Positions 23,817 through 34,289 of a DNA stretch of 64,000 bases are shown here, piece after piece. Position numbers and translations under genes: made by a program. Source of the stretch: Corylus avellana (Eukaryota > Streptophyta > Magnoliopsida > Fagales > Betulaceae). Below the pieces are notes generated by a model that worked only from the letters and a program-made list of their open reading frames with translations, searched no databases and was not told where the DNA came from. Where the stretch lies: assembly GCF_901000735.1 (NCBI RefSeq), contig NC_081542.1, positions 39,909,321-39,973,320 on the forward strand, given 5' to 3'. How positions within the stretch are numbered: position 1 is the stretch's first letter; every line of letters starts with the position of its first letter.

Positions 23817-23916
23817 NNNNNNNNNNNNNNNNNNNNNNNNNNNNNNNNNNNNNNNNNNNNNNNNNNNNNNNNNNNNNNNNNNNNNNNNNNNNNNNNNNNN
23901 NNNNNNNNNNNNNNNN
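23817..23916. other. Assembly gap (100 N) inside IQD exon 2
   Basis: Sequence left of the gap is IQD exon 2; sequence right of it is an unrelated LINE. Copy B shows the expected continuation at 52134-52167, so this junction joins contigs that are probably not adjacent in the genome. Confidence 0.95.
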
Positions 23917-24843
23917 GCATTTGGCTTAGGCGAAACGACTGGATTTATGAGGATCGATTTTTGCATCCCAATGTTATTGTCCAGCAAGCAACTCAGGCAG
24001 TGGACTTATGGCATCTTGGGAAGGGGGAGACCGTATCACAGGAGAGCGTTGATGTCAACCCGAATTCTAGTTCCTGGAAACACCCTCCTCTAGGGTGGGT
24101 CAAGGCAAATTGGGACGCAGGAGTCAATCATCAAATAGGCTGTGTGGACCTCGGGGTTGTTATTCGGGATCACCAGGGCAGAATGTGGGTGGCGAAGAGT
24201 GTGACCAGACGGGGATTTTTGGAACCAACAGCAGCAGAATTTTTAGCTGCTTCTATGGCGACTCGGCTGTGTACTGAGATGGGATTCATGCGGGTCCAGA
24301 TGGAGGGAGATGCAAAGGTAGTTGTGGATAGTGTAAATTCTAAGCTGCCGGATGAGAGTGCGAATGGACATCTTACGGACGACCTGCATGTAGCTCTCAG
24401 TTCGATCTCGTTGTGGGAGCTGGGACATATAGGGAGAGCAGGTAATCACGTGGCCTACGAACTAGCACGCATGGCTTTGCAAACCGAGATGGACAAGGTG
24501 TGGCTTTATGACCCCCCTGATTGTATACGTGAGATCCTACATGCAGAGGCTTTAGCCCTGCAGTGAATGGGTTGAATTATATGACAAGGCGTTTGTCCCC
24601 ACTCAGATTTCGAAGAACCTGATGGGGGTAGTGATGCTGGGTAGCTTTCGGGTGGCCCTCACCATTGCCTGTAATCTATCTAGGAGAAATTTGGGTCTTT
24701 GGGGATAGGATGGGTTTGGTACGCATATTCGTACTAGAGAGATGCTTTGTAATGGAGGGATGTTATGATGTTACCTGACATTGATTATTAATACAACAGC
24801 CCGATATTTTTCAAAAAATAAAAAATAAAAAATAAATAAATAG
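23917..24843 (+). mobile_element. 3' end of an L1-type LINE
   Basis: An open frame from 23919 to the stop at 24564-24566 encodes the C-terminus of a plant L1 ORF2. WLRRNDWIYEDRF is the usual motif before the RNase H module. That module follows, with VKANWDAGVN, AAEFLAA, MEGDAKVVV and HVAYELARMA. A 3' UTR of about 230 bp and an A-rich tail (24814-24843) follow. It is the plus-strand end of a different, diverged relative of the LINE at 59118-64000. The 5' part is cut by the gap. Confidence 0.85.
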
Positions 24844-25965
24844 TATTTAATTCATATAGGAAAAAATAAGGAAATCTATTATGAAGTGTTTTTTTTTTTA
24901 TAGGCAATTAAAAAGTAGTTTTATTCCATAAATTTAGGAAAAATGGTTGGAAAGTTGCTATTAGTGCTCTAAGAGCATTCCCAGCAGAGTCCCTATTTGG
25001 GATTTCCTTCCCTAGGTTTAGAGAAAATGTCAAAAAAACTGCAAAAAATGACCCACAGTAGGCTACCTAAATGAGCCATAAACATGAAACCCACTTAGCA
25101 ATCCTTGTGCTTATTAAATACACACAAAAAAAAAAAAAAAAAACAAACTCATTCTCTCTCCTCTCATGTGATTATTAAATACAAAATATTTCTCCTCTCT
25201 CCTCTCATGTGATTATTAAATGCAAAATATTATTTTAATGATATAAAGAATGATTAAAGAAATCTATTGTGATATATATTTGAATAAGAAAGTAAAAAGT
25301 AGTTTGGATCCTTAAACTTAGGAAAAACGGTTGGGTAGCTGATGGGAATGCTCTAAGTCAAAATCTACTTAACTAGGTGATCACAGTAGGCCACTTCATC
25401 GTACAAGAGCATTCCCAGTAGCTACCTTAAAGCTGCTTTCCTTCCTTACATATAGGAAAAATCTCAAAAAATCACAAAAACTCATTTACAGTAGCTTCTC
25501 TATATCTTCTTTATACATTAGGATTGCTATAGTTGGATTCAATTGTAGCAATCCACATGGTTTATTATAATCATAAAATGACATTCTTTCTCCTCTCACA
25601 CCTTTCCATGCAAAATAAATGAATATAAAAATAAATTAAAAAAGTAAAATTAATAATATTTTAATGTTATAGGGAAGAGAAATGCTACACATCCCAAAAT
25701 TTATTCCCAAAAGTTGGTTCCCAAATGATGTGTCATCATCCCATGAGTTGGTGACATATTTTTCAAAATAATAAATCTCATGAAATTGTGACACATTATT
25801 TAGAAACTAGATTTTGGGAAAAAAAAATTGGATGTTTAGTACTTTTCTATAAGAAAATATAAAGGAAAGTTATTGTAGAGTGTATTTGAATATGAAAGAA
25901 AAAAAATAATTTTGTTTCTTAAATTTAAGGAAAAAAAAAAAAAAAAAAAAAGCTGCTCTTATCGC
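24844..25965. repeat. Cluster of 'GAGCATTCCCAGCAG' MITEs
   Basis: At least three related foldback units: a right-hand piece at 24844-24972, a near-complete copy at 24971-25357 (AAGAGCATTCCCAGCAG to GCTGATGGGAATGCTCT) and another at 25405-25965. The last holds a further small insert at about 25672-25850 that starts GAGAAATGCTACACATCCC. No coding sequence. Confidence 0.6.
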
Positions 25966-26466
25966 CATAAGCCCTACAAATTCCTGTTTTCTCTGTTGAT
26001 AATGCTGCTCTATATTAACGAAATTAAGTATTTAACAAGTTGCTTTACTTTTTTCATGAGAGGCAAACCTGTTTGTCAAACAGGTTCCCGAAGCCTATGA
26101 GGGTCCCATTTGAAAGGTGACGTGCCTCATTGTTAAGGGCAGAAGGCAAAGAACTGACGTTATGACCGTTGAGCACGTAAGAAGCCACCGCCCAAGAAAA
26201 TCAAGCTAACCATCACTTTCGTTTGAGGTTTCTTTTGTAAAACCAGCTTTGTCAAACTATCGTAAGAGAAAAGTCTGTACTAGAGAGACGATTAAATAGG
26301 AAGCCAATATTAGGTAAAGTAGCTAATAATATAGTACAGTTCTTTTTTTCTTCTTTTTTTATACACAATTTTTTTTTTTTTTTTACATGTGGTTGAAAAA
26401 GAGATAAATTCAATTTTTAAAAAATTTAATCGTATTGTGCTATGTCATGTTGTAAAGATTTTTTGG
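25966..26466. other. Non-coding, nothing recognised
   Basis: AT-rich sequence with poly-T runs near 26340-26390 and one inverted repeat AACCTGTTTG...AAACAGGTT at about 26067-26087. No gene seen. Confidence 0.5.
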
Positions 26467-26854
26467 AAAAATTACAGTTTACCCCTCTAAAGTTGACAGC
26501 GTTTTTCAATTCGAACATCAAAGTTTCAATTTTCGCAATTCACCCCCACAAAGTTCCAATTTTTTTCAATTTGACCAATATTATCCCAAAATTCCCATAT
26601 TGCCCCTGATTTTTTTTTTTGATTTTTTATGAAAAAAAAAAACAAATTCAAAGAGTCTGAAAATAGTAGAATGGTACGTAAACATACGATTTTATAAAAA
26701 ATAAAAAAATAAAAATTAGAGGCAATATGGGAAGTTTTGAATACAATTGATCAAATTGCAAAAATTTGGAACTTTGGGGGTGGATTGTAAAAATTGAAAC
26801 TTTGGTGTTTAAATTGAAAAATGTTGTCAACTTTGAGGGGGTAAATTGTAATTT
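26467..26854. repeat. Foldback MITE, 'TTACCCCCTCAAAGTTGACAAC' family
   Basis: Long imperfect inverted arms. The left arm has AAATTACAGTTTACCCCTC and AAAGTTGACA; the right arm has TGTCAACTTTGAGGGG and TAAATTGTAATTTTC. They enclose a second inverted pair around CACCCCCACAAAGTTCC and GGAACTTTGGGGGTG. Non-coding. Confidence 0.65.
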
Positions 26855-27655
26855 TCTTAAATTTTTTTGTAAGCATAACATTTTTCTTTTTTTAATACAC
26901 TTCGACAATTTTTTTTTTTTTTATGTATATACTCTTCTTCTCTCTCTCTCCTCATTTGTCACTATTCTCCACCACAATTCTCAGAGAAGAGAGGGGGTTT
27001 CAGCAAAACAGAGAATACAAAATTTCTCAGGGAAGAGAGATGGGAGTTTTCAGCCTAAATTTCTCTATCAAAACAAATGCCAGCACTATGAATCATGATG
27101 ATGAAGAGAAAGATGGTTGTTCTGTTTGACGAGTTGGTTCACGAACACAATTCTGCCTCCCCTTTGATGTCGAAAATGATGAAGAGAAAAATGCATGTTT
27201 ACCCACCGAGCATTGAGGAAGATGGAGAGAGAGAGAAAGTAAGGGAGAGGAGTGAAAAAAAATTTGAAAAATTGAACATTGTGCTACAGTAATTTGCTAT
27301 TCACTGTATTGTATTCTACCTATTCTCTATCTGATCTTTTGGAGGCCAAAAAGTGTTCAAAATAGTTACTTTTAACTATTATTCAGCTAGTTATTGTTTT
27401 TTTTTGTTGGTGCCATTTCATAATTGGTACAAGAGAAATGGTAGATGTACACTTATTTTTGAGCGTAAAAATTATCATTAAATTGTAAATTATTTTAAAT
27501 TGGTTAATTTGTTAATTTCACATCAAGAGTAATGTTACAAACACACTTCTAAATACACATTTTTTGACTTGTGCACTTGAAATTGCATTTAACATTTTTC
27601 TTTGTATTAATGGTAATTTTTACCGATAAGTTATGGAGTGATGTAACGTGACTTA
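26855..27655. other. Non-coding, nothing recognised
   Basis: Contains a CT-rich run (26936-26952) and short open frames at 26923-27292 that share no features with known proteins. The stretch around 27280-27330 (CTACAGTAATTTGCTATTC, then ACTGTATTGTATTC) looks like a degenerate repeat. Confidence 0.45.
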
Positions 27656-27875
27656 GAGTATGTTTGGAATTGCGTTTGAGAAATAAAGCTTTTAAGTCAA
27701 AAAGAACTTTTGGGCAAAAGCTTCATTTTTAAGCTTTTGCCAAAAGTGCTTTTTTAGACTCTTAAAACCGCTTTTAATTTTTTTTTACCAAACGAGTATT
27801 TTTTTTTTCAAACGAACTTTTTGAGTGTTAAAAGCACTTTTAGGCTCCTCAAACGCAATTCCTAACAAGCCCTTA
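27656..27875. repeat. Foldback MITE, 'TTTGGAATTGCGTTTGAG' family
   Basis: The arms are TATGTTTGGAATTGCGTTTG and CTCAAACGCAATTCCTAAC, with the same inner AAAAGTGC and AAAAGCAC blocks as the units at 17655 and 45868. Confidence 0.6.
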
Positions 27876-28904
27876 GTGGCTACAGTGAATAACAGCAAGA
27901 AAAGAACGGATAAATAATTATAGATTTTGAGTCTATCAAAGATTTAAGAATTTTTCTCAAAACGATAGAGTCTATCTAAAGTTTGAAAGAAAAAGAGGAA
28001 TAAATTCAATTCTGAGTATTTTCATTGATAAAAACTTATTCATAAACAACAACGGACTTTTTTGGAGTTTATAAACATGTATTTATAGACCCCCAAAACC
28101 CAAAACCTAATAAAATACGAAATATAGACTCCCAAAACCCTAAACCTAAAATAAAGGAAATAAAGTCGGTTTAAACCCTAAACAAAGCTACGACGCCCGT
28201 CTAGACGGGACTTATGGCCGTCCGGACGGCCACGACATTCAAACGTAAAAAACGTGAAATAACATATGCCCGTCCGAACAGGGTCTTCTGCTAGCTTCAT
28301 TCGATTTGCATTAAGCTTGAAAACGTATCCTATTGGCACTTATACATGTAGGAATGCTTCTTTACTTGTTTTGAGCAAAAAAAGGTAGGCGAGAGAGACC
28401 AACTATGATTATTTTAGATTGGATATGACTATAGTAATAACTACTTGCGAGAAGCCGCACATGAGGGTTCTAAACTGTAGGAATCGTATGTGTTCATTCA
28501 AATCTAATTGAGTCATAGCATGACATAGCCCTACTAAAATATTAATGAGAATCAAGATGATTTACATTAATCAAGCATGAAGATTCTTATTGCAAGATTC
28601 AGATCCATACGGTTTACACTAATTAAGCATGAAGATTCTTATTGCGAGATTTAGATACATACGTTAGTGTCTATCTAACCTCTTTGGGAATTTCTTTACG
28701 CCATTGAACCACCGCCCTATTAATGGTGCATAGCATTGCTTTAAGTTAGACGATCACAGCCCTATAGAACGCTACAGGGCAAAACACATTATACCCACCA
28801 AGCAAAATCAATTGAGAAAGGTTCTTATAAGGTCTCTTCTTCTACAACGTGCGTCATTGGCATCCAAGCAACAGGCAACTGTGAGGGGAAATTTTGAAGA
28901 GATA
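27876..28904. other. Region upstream of the TCP gene, no gene seen
   Basis: AT-rich, with a short run of CCCTAAA-like text around 28095-28185 and a GC-rich palindromic stretch (GTCTAGACGG, then CCGTCCGGACGG) at 28198-28231, probably an old LTR fragment. An approximately 45-bp segment (CATGAAGATTCTTATTGC...) is repeated at 28574 and 28627. The TCP promoter should lie here, but I cannot point to a TATA box. Confidence 0.5.
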
Positions 28905-29648
28905 ATGCAGCCGGAGAATATTCACGAATGCTCCTCCAAACTGAGTTCCAAGAGTGCAAAAGGTGAGGCTGTAGAAGGAAAAGAGCGTTTCTGCAAGGTA
29001 TGTGCGGCTAAATTTCCAAGAGATCGGCGGCTCAGACTGTCTGCTACTACTGCTATCCAGTTCTACGACGTCCAAGACCGGCTTGGCTATGAGCGACCCA
29101 GTGATGCCATTGATTGGCTATTGGAGAAGGCAAAAGCAGCCATTGAAGCACTTGCTAGTTCACCAACCCAAAATCAGGATACTACAGAGAAAGACTTTGG
29201 GAAATACAGCTTAAATTTTCAGCATCAGAATTTAGGGTATGATTATCAGATCAATCAACAACTTATGAACAACAGTTTGAGCTTTATATCAGAGGATTCT
29301 CTTTCTACTACACCATCATCCTCAAATTCAATGCAGTTCCAGGACTACCCACTTGAAATAAAACAAGATCTTTGCCTCTCATTTCAATCTTTACAAGACC
29401 CAATTCTTGATGCTACTCCAATTAATTTTGCTGAACATGCTGTCAGTTTAGCAACCGATTTATCAGATTTCAATGCCACAGAGATTGGTTGGTTTCAGAT
29501 GATGTCTCGGAATGCTGACATGGGTCATGAAGAAGAAGAGTTTGTCTTCAATGCCTTCCCACAATCACCACAACCTGCGGTATGCCAAAACCAGCACAAC
29601 ACTTCTAACTGGCCGTCGTGCAATATTTGCTCTCCCTATCACTACTGA
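28905..29648 (+). CDS. Divergent TCP transcription factor (CIN/TCP4-like)
   Basis: TCP proteins are plant nuclear bHLH-like DNA-binding factors that control cell proliferation; the CIN group shapes leaves and petals. This intronless frame gives 247 residues from ATG 28905; the frame is open upstream but has no earlier ATG. The TCP domain is at about residues 22-85: KERFCKVCAAKFPRDRRLRLSAT, then TAIQFYDVQDRLGYERPSDA, then IDWLLEKAKAAIEAL. The tail has LCLSFQSLQDPIL and EIGWFQMM, echoing the TCP3/4/10 motifs near LSLQSFQDPIL and EIGRFQRM. Family-invariant positions are changed: the Gly before PRDRR is Phe, His in SAHTAI is Thr, and Cys replaces usual residues in the basic region. No stop interrupts it. 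It is either a fast-evolving paralogue or a young pseudogene; I see no miR319 site. Confidence 0.75.
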   Translation: MQPENIHECSSKLSSKSAKGEAVEGKERFCKVCAAKFPRDRRLRLSATTAIQFYDVQDRLGYERPSDAIDWLLEKAKAAIEALASSPTQNQDTTEKDFGKYSLNFQHQNLGYDYQINQQLMNNSLSFISEDSLSTTPSSSNSMQFQDYPLEIKQDLCLSFQSLQDPILDATPINFAEHAVSLATDLSDFNATEIGWFQMMSRNADMGHEEEEFVFNAFPQSPQPAVCQNQHNTSNWPSCNICSPYHY

Positions 29649-31462
29649 TCATACTTGCATGATCAAAATATCTTCATTCCACCAGGTAGCCTAGCTAGCT
29701 AAATGCTAATTAAGTTTTGATTGCTTCCAACTTATCCATTTTCCATCATTTATTTTCTCCTATAATGGTTTCAGGGAGTCTCTCATCGATCTGCTTCTTC
29801 CAAGTAACTAAAGTAGGAATTCAGATTTAAGCTTCTGGGGTTCGTGTCATGTTCCTTGAATCTTTGTCAAATTGCTTTCCATGTCAAAACTAGTAAACTT
29901 CCGTGTTGAATATGTCTGTGTCAAAAAGTTTGAAGTTTGGAATGAATTTAAAGAGTCTTGTTAATGTCCCTATTATTGATGTTAGAACCATCAAAATGCT
30001 TCTGAAAAGATGGTATGCTAGTTGATATTTTCAATTTTTTTTTTTTTAATATATCAAATTTGAATTTTAAAATACCTTGTCATATGAAGTTTAATCCTAG
30101 TAAATGAAATGTTAATGGCACGCATGCATGCCCAAGCACATGCAAGCAAGTACTCGCCCGCCCCCACAATCATGAGATAATATTAGATGGAGAATGAATC
30201 CGGTGTGTTTGGCAAAGGACTTGAAAAATGAAGTGGATTAGAATTGTATCAGATTTAATTAATGTGAGAAAAAAAGTAAAAATATTTTGTATGAAAAAGT
30301 AAAAAAATTTGTTTTACAGTAATTTTTTTTTATTTAAATAATAATAAAAAGTGATTGATGTGTAAGGGCAAAACTAGACAATTAAGAGTGAGGGGCAATT
30401 TTAAAAATAAAAATTTAGGAGTAAAAATTTAATTTTGGGGAATATTTCATAAAAACCCATAAATTCTAAGAGCAAAATTTTAAATTTAATGGGTAATTTT
30501 AAATTTTTGAGGGGACAAATATTCCCCCAAAGGATTGTGATTCTAGGCCATCAAATAATTGTTTTTTACCAGAAGAAAAATCAGTGTGGCATGTCATTTT
30601 CTACAGAACTCATCAGTAATCATGCTTTTGTGTGATGACGACAGCTGGTTTGGCAATGGAATAAAAAAAGGAAGTGGTATTATAGCATGTTTAATTAATA
30701 TTTGAAAAAAAAAAGAATATTTTATATAAAAAAATGAGAAAATTTATTTTGTACTAATTTTTTTATTTAAATAATAATAAAAAATAATTAATGTAATGTA
30801 AAAAATAAAAATATTATAATTAATTTTAAATTTTTTTAAAAAATTTTGAGATCGGGTTCGGTCCGGCCTTCGCCAAACAAAAGACGAAGAGAAGGGCCTG
30901 AAAATCAAGGGAATCCAATAAAGTTTCGATAAAGATCTTTTAACAATTTTGTTGGTTTGACTTTTGAGGGATAGGTTTGATTGTTTGGTCTCTGTCTGAT
31001 GAGGAGTACTTCAACAGAGGGCGTGGCAGGCAAGTTAGCTGCAACCTTTTTAGTTGCCGACCTAGCGCTATTGCTAGGTACTAGGTAGGGACGACCAATA
31101 ACGTAGTTCTGCAAAAGACGGGACAATAGGTACGTCAATTATAGATCCCATGAAAGCCACACGTTGGAGAAAACTTTATACTTTGACAGCCTTCTCTCTC
31201 TCTCTCGGGTGCGTAGTGTGTACAACTAGGGTTCATCTACGATGACTTCCTCCAATGATAACACTAGTAATGATGAAACGAAGATAGTATACTTAGGGGT
31301 GAAGCAAAATAGAACGTGGCGTGCCACACACCTCAGTGTAAATTTTATTTATTTATTTATTTATTTTTAATTATAAAAAAATAATAATAAATAAATAGAA
31401 GTAACTAAACAGTAACTATTGCAAATTCGAAAAGATGCAGTCATCAATCAGAATTCTCAATA
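29649..31462. other. TCP downstream region, no further gene
   Basis: The first few hundred bases are probably TCP 3' UTR. Two related AT-rich blocks (30210-30350 and 30650-30790, both with GAAGTGG, TTTAATTAAT and ATTTAAATAATAATAAAAA) look like copies of one degenerate repeat. CT and ATTT microsatellites are at 31192-31206 and 31346-31368. The frame at 30905-31138 (minus) has no protein signature. Confidence 0.5.
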
Positions 31463-31467
31463 CCTGA

Positions 31468-33598
31468 TGTTTCAACACAATTTTTCAAATGATGACGTAG
31501 CACGAACCTTGTGAATGTTGTAATGTCCAAAGAATCACCTAACTATAAAATAATAAGAAAATGATTAAAGCTGCCGGTGTTAATCGGCAGAAAATAGCTC
31601 TAATACCTAAATCCGTCATCATATTTAAGAGAAAATATAAACTTTGAGGATTATAAATGAGATGAAGAGAATTGAGAATATCCAATTAAGGAAAGAGAGA
31701 GGTCACCAAAAATTGAGATTAGGGGTGAAAATGTGGTTACGGTTAGCGGTTAGTGGCAATAACCGCTAACCGTAACCATCTTAGCGGTTAGTAAATTTCA
31801 CTAACCGCAACCGCTAACCACCTAACGGTTAGCGGTTAATCGCCGGTTAGCGGTTAGCGAAATAAATAACCGCCCGCTAACCGCTTTTTTAAAATTAGGC
31901 TTTTTTCGGCTTTTTGTGCTTTCTTCATGGCTTTTTGGGCTTTTTTTTACTCTCATTTTTTTTCTTGTATTTTTAATACATTCTTGGGCCCAATTGCTAT
32001 AAAAAGAGCTCATATTAAAAAAATAAAAAATATTTGACCCAAAATTTACATTTACTTGTACTTTAAAAAAATTTCCTTAAATATTAAATCATAATCGGTT
32101 AACTTGTTTTTTTAAAAAAAAAAAAAAAAATCAAAAATCAACACAACATACAAAAAAAAGTTCAGAATTCAAACAACTGTCACAACACATAAAAAAATAT
32201 ATAAAAAAAAAAGTTCAACACAAAGCATATAAAATAAGTTCAAATAAAACATTAAATGATACAAATAAGACATTAAAACTTCATCAATCCTCTAATTTGA
32301 TCCTTTAGCAAATCCTGTGGACATCCAAAGAAGAAAAATTATAATATTAAACATAATAATATTAAGGCACAAGCATGTACATATATCAAAACGTGCTTAA
32401 TATAATTGTATTGTAATTAAAATGCTATGACAATTCAAAAAATAATAGCCTTCGTTACTAACAAACCTCTAGGCAAAAGATGAAGTCATCATGTGATATA
32501 ATCATATCAATTATAGTGATAATATATAAATTACTAAAATTATAATGATAATACATTAATACTTAAATTGTGTTTATAAGTAATACGTTGGTCATTGTTT
32601 AATCCAATGTCAATTACTTAATTTGATATTATATGAATCATATCATCATTGTACATTAATAATATGGTTCACTTGAAGTCTTGAATAAAGTATTTGAATT
32701 GTCATTGAATCATATGATTAAGTATTGATATTATACATTTATATTATTCATATGCATATATAGACTTATATAGACTTATAACATATATAGACTTATAAGT
32801 TTATAACATACATTGGAAATAAGTCTCTAGATATTTAATTGTTGTATTAGTATGAATTGGTATACTTATGAGTTATGTCATATTATATATGTATAATTTA
32901 TTATTATATAATCAAATGATTTAATGATCAATTGATCATGTGATATAACCATATAAATTATATGATAATATATTAATACTCAAATTGTGATTTAATTATT
33001 TTTTTAAAAAATTGTGATTTAATGATCAAGTGATTATGTTATATGTATAAATATTTTTATAATTATAATTATAAAAATATATTATATAAAAAGGCGGTTA
33101 GCGGTTACGGTTAGTAGACCCAATAACCGCTAACCGCTAACCGTTGGGCGGTTATAGCGGTTAGGCGATTAGCGGTTAATGCGGTTAAGCGGTTAGGCGG
33201 TTAGGCGGTTAGCGGTTATAACGGTTAGCGATTAGCGGTTTTTAACCGCCCGCTTTTGCACCCCTAACTGAGATGAGACCTCCTTTTATAGGCATCAGAT
33301 AATAGCTGCTTATCTGGCATAGTGGTCCTATTGAGGATCCACGTGTCATATATTATATTGATGAATAATAGGAGAATGCCACGTAAGTAGATAAAGCCTC
33401 CCAAGGCGAGGAGAACCTTCGAGAGTATATGTTAGACTCGGTTTACCGAGTCTTTGAACCGAGTGTTGTATACCGAACTTAGGTGTGTATAAAATTACCG
33501 AGCTTAAGTTTGGTAAGCGGGTGTAAATAACCGAGCTTGTAATATGAGCCGAATGATTTGTTTTGTTGGGCCTAATATGGTTGATCCATGATCCAACA
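31468..33598 (-). repeat. 3' LTR of Tat copy B, split by a hAT element
   Basis: Begins TGTTTCAACA and ends GATCCAACA. Without the insert and its duplicated 8 bp it is about 576 bp, close to the 569 bp of the right LTR. It carries the long CCCAAGGCGAGGAG variant shared with the left LTR of copy A. Confidence 0.85.
31720..33266. mobile_element. Non-autonomous hAT element with GGTTAGCGGTTA subterminal arrays
   Basis: A 1547-bp insert with imperfect inverted ends TAGGGGTGAAAATGTGG and, on the other strand, TAGGGGTGCAAAAGCGG. Flanking 8-mers are ATTGAGAT (31712-31719) and ACTGAGAT (33267-33274), a target duplication with one mismatch. Both subterminal zones (about 31735-31885 and 33090-33250) are packed with GGTTAGCGGTTA and its complement. 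The interior is very AT-rich and has no transposase. The uninterrupted site is present in copy A (near 936-945) and in both right LTRs. Confidence 0.85.
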
Positions 33599-33615
33599 GT
33601 TACCCCCCAATTTCC
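33599..33615 (-). other. Polypurine tract of Tat copy B
   Basis: GGAAATTGGGGGGTAAC on the minus strand, immediately upstream of the 3' LTR, identical to copy A. Confidence 0.75.
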
Positions 33616-34289
33616 TATTCTAACAAACTATGGAAATTTTATGTTTTCGAGAATGGGTCAACTTTCATAAGTTCGGCCTTGTCTTTCGGTGAAATAAAGT
33701 GAATTGGTCTTCAAAATTTAAATTTTAGAACTTTTGAATTTCAAGAGGCAATATTTGGAGCGATAAACGATTTACCTTCCCTCTTTTAACCACGTGTCGA
33801 GCTTCTTGCGGTTTAAAAAATCAAACAACCACATGTCACCATCTGCACAAGGGGTAAGAATTAAATGGCGTGCCTTCATGAGGAACCCTAGCTACTAGGG
33901 TTTTAAATGCACCGCTTGTGTTTCACCTTCCCGAAGCCTTTTTAAACCGTTTTCACCTTCGTTCACCCCCCATCTTCCATTCAACAGAAGCCATTGTTGT
34001 TTTTCTTCAAGCTTTTGTTTAAGTTTTTTCACAACTGGCGCTCCTTCATTCGGATTGCTCTGCTCAATATTATTTCTTAAGAGTTGTATATTTTAGAACT
34101 ACGGTTGAGTCTGTCCCTTCTGCCGAGCCTTTTGTTCATCCAAACAGCCCAATACTTCATTATTTAGATTTTCTTCTTCCTCTAATTGAACCATATGTTG
34201 GTCATCTTTGTTTGAGTGTTAACCACCTTCTAATTCAGCAAGGTTATCCTCTCATTCCTTGTCAATTAGTCCCTGAATTTCGGTACCTG

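Noticed and set aside
23727..24566. Long open frame across the 100-N gap
   Set aside because: It joins IQD antisense sequence to a LINE fragment through unknown bases. Only the part from 23919 is real LINE coding sequence.
26923..27292. Overlapping small frames with basic and acidic residues
   Set aside because: Low-complexity translation of GA-rich sequence without any family signature.
28095..28185. CCCTAAA telomere-like stretch upstream of the TCP gene
   Set aside because: Only a few irregular AACCCTAAA and AAACCTAAA words, no array.
31241..31370. Short frame MTSSNDNTSNDETK followed by YLGVKQNRTWRA, reminiscent of an AP2-type start
   Set aside because: Similarity is a few residues only, and the frame runs into an ATTT microsatellite. 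Not enough to call a gene.
31735..33250. Interstitial telomere repeat (GGTTAG-like)
   Set aside because: The unit is GGTTAGCGGTTA rather than TTTAGGG, and it lies symmetrically inside a hAT element with a target duplication.
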